Part shown: positions 61,002 to 64,000 of the stretch, piece by piece | Layout: each line of letters opens with the position of its first letter | Numbering within the stretch: position 1 is the first letter of the stretch | Source: Streptomyces sp. NBC_01294 | GTDB lineage: Bacteria; Actinomycetota; Actinomycetes; Streptomycetales; Streptomycetaceae | NCBI RefSeq assembly: GCF_035917235.1 | Contig: NZ_CP108423.1 | Location: 7,221,501 to 7,285,500 of the forward strand | DNA length: 64,000 bases | Direction of reading: 5' to 3' | Translations under genes and position numbers: made by a program | The notes under the pieces: generated by a model | Seen by the model: only the letters and a program-made list of their open reading frames with translations | The model's database searches: none | What the model was told of the DNA's origin: nothing

Positions 61002-61916
61002 TCAGTGTGCAGAGGCGCCCAGGGTGATCCCGAGGGCCGCGGAGTACTGCGCGACGGCCAGCTTGCCGAGCGCCGGGTAGGCGCCGAGCACCTCGGCGGC
61101 GGCGCAGTCGGCCTCCTTGCAGGCGGTGTCCAGCAGACCCTCGGCCGCCTCCGGGCCGATCAGGTACGGGGCGAGCGCGAGCTGCGTGGAGCCCTCGCGG
61201 CGCAGCTGCTCGGCGACCGAGGCCACCGAGCCCTCCTGGTCGAGTGCGGCGGCGATGACCGGCACGGCGAGGCGGGCCGCGAGCAGCATGCCCGTGATCC
61301 CGGCGGCCTGTACGGCCTCCTCGCCACCGGTGGTGGCCAGGACGATGCCGTCGGCGGCGGTGGTCACGGTGAAGAGCCGGGCGCGGTCGGCGCGGGCCAG
61401 GCCCGCCTCCGACAGCCGCACGTGCAGGCCCTCGGCGAGCAGCGGGTGCGGACCGAGTACGTCGGCCAGCTCGGCGGCCGCCGAGGAGTCCATCAGCGCC
61501 TGGCGCACCCGGCGCAGCAGGTCGCCGTCCGGACCGGCGAGCAGCGGCACGACCACGGCGTCGGGGCCGGTCGGCGCGGGCACCTCGTGGCCGGCGGCGC
61601 GGGCGAACTCGGCGCGCGCGGCACGCTCGGTCGCGACGGCGGTCAGCACGCCCGACAGGGACGGGAACTCGGAGGCGTCGTCACCGTCGAGGAAGCCGAT
61701 CCGGGCGTCGAGGCCCGGCAGCTCGGAGCGGCCGATGCTGATGATCTCTTCCGCCAGTCCACGCGAGGCGGCAGAGGGGACCCCGGGCACGGCGAGCACC
61801 AGCGCGGGCGCGCCCTCGGGCGCCGCCGCGGGCTCGGGCCGGCGGTGCCGTCCGGTCTGGCGGGGTCGCGGCATTCGTACGGGCAGGCCATTTGCGGGCC
61901 CAGTGGGGGAGCTCAT
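61002..61916 (-). CDS. CbiX/sirohydrochlorin-chelatase-like protein without the usual metal motifs
   Basis: A 304-residue protein made of two CbiX-type halves: LVLAVPGVPSAASRGLAEEIISIGRSELPGLDARIGFLDGDDASEFPSLSGVLTAV and, later, IGPEAAEGLLDTACKEADCAAAEVLGAYPALGKLAVAQYSAAL. Such proteins insert iron or cobalt into sirohydrochlorin. However, the HGS(R) motif with the metal-binding His is replaced by VPGV at the N-terminus, and the second His-rich strand reads VVVPLLAGPDGDLLRRV, so chelatase activity is doubtful. The first 35 residues are basic and Pro-rich. ATG 61916 is chosen by its GGGGGAGC ribosome site. No sirohaem or cobalamin genes are adjacent. Confidence 0.75.
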   Translation of the reverse strand: MSSPTGPANGLPVRMPRPRQTGRHRRPEPAAAPEGAPALVLAVPGVPSAASRGLAEEIISIGRSELPGLDARIGFLDGDDASEFPSLSGVLTAVATERAARAEFARAAGHEVPAPTGPDAVVVPLLAGPDGDLLRRVRQALMDSSAAAELADVLGPHPLLAEGLHVRLSEAGLARADRARLFTVTTAADGIVLATTGGEEAVQAAGITGMLLAARLAVPVIAAALDQEGSVASVAEQLRREGSTQLALAPYLIGPEAAEGLLDTACKEADCAAAEVLGAYPALGKLAVAQYSAALGITLGASAH

Positions 61917-62015
61917 GGCGCCGCATGCTACTGGCTTATCGGAAGAGGGTGTTCGGGCAGGGCCTTCTCCGGCGGCATCTGTCCGCATTTATCCGGTGAA
62001 TAGCAGATACGATCA

Positions 62016-62040
62016 ACTGACGGACGGCAAGCGTCAGTTT
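62016..62040. promoter_or_regulatory. Inverted repeat between the CbiX-like gene and ung
   Basis: AACTGACG at 62016-62023 and CGTCAGTT at 62033-62040 form perfect 8-bp arms with a 9-base spacer, in the AT-richest part of the divergent promoter region. It is a candidate operator for one or both genes; nothing identifies the regulator. Confidence 0.4.
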
Positions 62041-62159
62041 ACGGACCGTGCACGCGGGCGGGAAGCGGCCACGCCGGGGGCGGGGGCGGCCGTCGAGTGA
62101 CTCGATCATGACCGGGGACGTGCACCGGCGCACTCTGTGCGCCAGTAGAGTGACGCGTT

Positions 62160-62837
62160 GTGGCAGCTCTTCCGTTGAACCAACTTGTCGAGCCCGGATG
62201 GGCGAACGCGCTGGAACCCGTGGCCGGGCGTATCGCCGCGATGGGTGACTTCCTGCGTGCGGAGATCGCGGCGGGCCGCACCTATCTGCCGGCCGGAGCG
62301 CACGTCCTGCGCGCGTTCCAGCAGCCGTTCGACGAGGTGCGCGTCCTGATCATGGGACAGGATCCGTACCCGACCCCGGGAATGGCCATCGGTCACAGCT
62401 TCGCGGTCGCGCCCGAGGTCGACCCGCTGCCCGGCAGCCTGGAGAACATCTTCCGGGAGCTGCACGCGGACCTCGGACTGCCGCGCCCTTCCAACGGCGA
62501 CCTGACGCCGTGGACCCGGCAGGGCGTGCTGCTGCTGAACAGGGCGCTCACCACCGCCCCCCGCAAGCCCGCGGCCCACCGGGGCAAGGGCTGGGAGGAA
62601 GTGACGGAGCAGGCCATCCGCGCCCTGGTCGCCCGCGGCAAGCCGCTGGTGTCCGTGCTGTGGGGGCGCGACGCGCGCAATCTGCTGCCCTTCCTCGACG
62701 GCTTCCCGGCGATCGAGTCCGCCCACCCGTCCCCGATGTCCGCGGACCGCGGGTTCTTCGGCTCGCGGCCGTTCAGCCGCACCAACGAGCTCCTGGTGCG
62801 CCAGGGCGCCCAGCCGGTGGACTGGCAGCTGCCCTGA
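62160..62837 (+). CDS. ung: Uracil-DNA glycosylase, family 1
   Basis: A 225-residue Ung. The water-activating motif is [22 protein letters not shown] with Asp68, and [22 protein letters not shown] carries the catalytic His189 and DNA-intercalation loop; [10 protein letters not shown] contains the uracil-binding Asn. It removes uracil from DNA for base-excision repair. GTG 62160 begins the protein at its usual N-terminus ([14 protein letters not shown]). This is a typical actinobacterial Ung, in which the residues after DPY differ from the enterobacterial HGPGQAHG. Confidence 0.95.
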   Translation: MAALPLNQLVEPGWANALEPVAGRIAAMGDFLRAEIAAGRTYLPAGAHVLRAFQQPFDEVRVLIMGQDPYPTPGMAIGHSFAVAPEVDPLPGSLENIFRELHADLGLPRPSNGDLTPWTRQGVLLLNRALTTAPRKPAAHRGKGWEEVTEQAIRALVARGKPLVSVLWGRDARNLLPFLDGFPAIESAHPSPMSADRGFFGSRPFSRTNELLVRQGAQPVDWQLP

Positions 62838-62943
62838 CCGACCGGGGCCGCTTCACGATCGGCCACCGGTCGGACCGGGCCGCCCCGGGCTCCCGCCGCC
62901 TCCGGAGCGCTCGCAGCTCAGGTGCTCGGCGCTCGCTCAGTGC

Positions 62944-64000
62944 TCAGTGCTCCAGGGTGGCCGCCCGTACGCACAGGACGTCCGGCAGGTGTTCGGTCAG
63001 CAACTGCCAGCTCTCGCCGTCGTCGTGGCTGGCGTACAGCTCGCCGTTGCGGTTGCCGAAGTAGATTCCCGCAGGGTCCGCGTCGTCCGTGCACAGCGCG
63101 TCCCGCAGCACCGTGCCGTAGTGGTCCCCGGTGGGGAGCCCGCGCGTCAGCGGTTCCCAGCTGGCGCCCGCGTCCCGGGTGCGGAAGACCCGGCACCGGT
63201 GTCCGGCCGGGACCCGGTCGGAGTCGGCGTTGAGCGGGAAGACGTAGGCGGTGTCCGGTCGGTGCGGGTGGGCGGCCACCGCGAAGCCGAAGTCGGAGGG
63301 CAGTCCGCCGCCGATGTCGGTCCAGCGGGCCCCCGCGTCGTCGCTGCGATAGACGCCCCAGTGGTTCTGCAGGTACAGGCGGTCCGTGTCCCCGGCATCC
63401 TGGGCGATCTTGTGCACGCACTGTCCGAACTCGGGGTTCGGATCCGGCAGGAACACCGCCGAGACCCCCTCGTTGGACGGTGTCCAGCTGGCCCCGCCGT
63501 CCTTGGTCCGGAACACGCCGGCGGTGGAGACGGCCACGGTCACGGCGTCCGGGTCGCGGGGGTCGGTGATCACCGTGTGCAGGCCCTCACCGCCGCCGCC
63601 CGGCTCCCACTTGCCCCGGGTCGGGTGCTCCCACAGCGGGCGGACCAGTTCGAAGGACTCGCCCCGGTCCGTCGAGCGGAACAGCGCGGCCGGCTCCGTC
63701 CCCGCGTACACCACGTCCGGGGCCTCGGGCCCGGCCGGCTGCAGCTGCCAGACCCGCTCCAGCGAGGCGCCGGTGTCCTGGGGGAACTTCACGGCGGCCG
63801 CGGCGGGTTCCCGCCAGGTCGCCCCGAGGTCGTCGGAGCTGAAGACGGACGGCCCCCAGTGCGTGCTGTCCCCGCCGACCAGCAGCCGGGGCGCCGGGCC
63901 CCGCCGGTCGACGGCGACCGCGTAGATCGCCTGGGCGTTGAAATGGGGTCCGTCGAACTCCCACGGCGCGCCGTTTCGGCGACGCCCGATGAAGAGTCCT
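62944..64000 (-). CDS. BNR/WD40-like repeat protein (sialidase-fold), 5' end outside window
   Basis: At least 351 residues, open to the right window edge. The fold is a beta-propeller with repeated Asp-box-like blades: DSTHWGPSVFSSDDLGATW, FRSTDRGESFELV, FRTKDGGASWTPS, YRSDDAGARWTDIG, FRTRDAGASWEPL and YASHDDGESWQLL follow the S-x-D-x-G-x-x-W pattern. Actinobacterial proteins of this kind are annotated as exo-alpha-sialidases or glycosyl hydrolases with BNR repeats, but no catalytic sialidase residues are apparent in this part. A GTG at 63792 is not the true start, since the reading continues in frame with two more blades upstream. Confidence 0.87.
   Translation of the reverse strand, partial: GLFIGRRRNGAPWEFDGPHFNAQAIYAVAVDRRGPAPRLLVGGDSTHWGPSVFSSDDLGATWREPAAAAVKFPQDTGASLERVWQLQPAGPEAPDVVYAGTEPAALFRSTDRGESFELVRPLWEHPTRGKWEPGGGGEGLHTVITDPRDPDAVTVAVSTAGVFRTKDGGASWTPSNEGVSAVFLPDPNPEFGQCVHKIAQDAGDTDRLYLQNHWGVYRSDDAGARWTDIGGGLPSDFGFAVAAHPHRPDTAYVFPLNADSDRVPAGHRCRVFRTRDAGASWEPLTRGLPTGDHYGTVLRDALCTDDADPAGIYFGNRNGELYASHDDGESWQLLTEHLPDVLCVRAATLEH

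Noticed and set aside
61643..61926. Short minus-strand frames overlapping the CbiX-like gene
   Set aside because: They are in other frames of the same strand, start within the gene, and have Arg/Pro-rich random-looking products.

Overview
The window is Streptomyces-type chromosome. It is very GC-rich with strongly third-position-GC codon use, GTG and TTG starts are frequent, and it carries a conservon (sensor kinase, roadblock/LC7, DUF742, GTPase), a DUF6397 protein, a bacterial nitric oxide synthase and a streptothricin-acetyltransferase-like gene. Gene density is normal, no rRNA or tRNA genes were recognised, and three transposable elements plus one small non-coding element break up otherwise ordinary chromosomal content.

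Layout: (1) 1-286, end of an IS630-family element running off the left edge. (2) 371-886, a universal stress protein, then two strong hairpins. (3) 1274-4385, a leftward operon: padR, two DUF1048 genes, then an ABC-2 exporter (ATPase and permease), with palindromic operator candidates upstream. (4) 4558-5627, a frameshifted MerR regulator divergent from a small repeat-like protein. (5) 6116-9086, an aldehyde dehydrogenase and its GAF-type regulator. (6) 9288-10964, a small acidic protein gene whose stop codon was hit by a MITE-like element, itself hit by an IS481-family element. (7) 11022-15338, a SNF2 helicase with a SWIM zinc-finger partner. (8) 15529-19537, mixed genes including a solitary prenyl synthase with a structured leader, an MpaB-type oxygenase and a methyltransferase. 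(9) 19706-26907, an MHYT membrane protein, the cvnABCD conservon, a PPOX-type flavoprotein, a second LC7 protein and DUF6397. (10) 26871-31751, YchJ-like protein, TesB thioesterase, HelY-type helicase and a DUF457 membrane protein. (11) 31835-33769, a hypothetical gene whose stop codon was hit by a complete IS630-family element with a probable programmed -1 frameshift. (12) 33787-42994, a heterodimeric ABC exporter with complementary degenerate ATP sites, a large FAD/Fe-S oxidoreductase, and a MarR regulator divergent from a homodimer-type ABC exporter. (13) 43058-53539, MltG-like protein, an FAD monooxygenase plus P450 pair separated by a 7-bp tandem repeat, HAD phosphatase, Lrp regulator, YoaK, histidine phosphatase, APC permease with a stress protein, and a winged-helix protein. 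(14) 53831-64000, FUSC transporter, HelD-type helicase, the SatA-like acetyltransferase behind a terminator-like leader, nitric oxide synthase, lactonase, a CbiX-like protein lacking the usual motifs, uracil-DNA glycosylase and a partial BNR-repeat protein.

The most interesting points are the predicted attenuator before the SatA-like gene, the nitric oxide synthase, the asymmetric ABC exporter, and three mobile-element insertions that each use the TA of a stop codon or CTAG site. One of these IS elements takes its own transposase stop codon from the duplicated target. I did not find a clearly new multi-gene system; the novelty is mainly in regulatory architecture and insertion-site biology. 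All functional calls rest on reading translated sequence and motifs, not on database searches.
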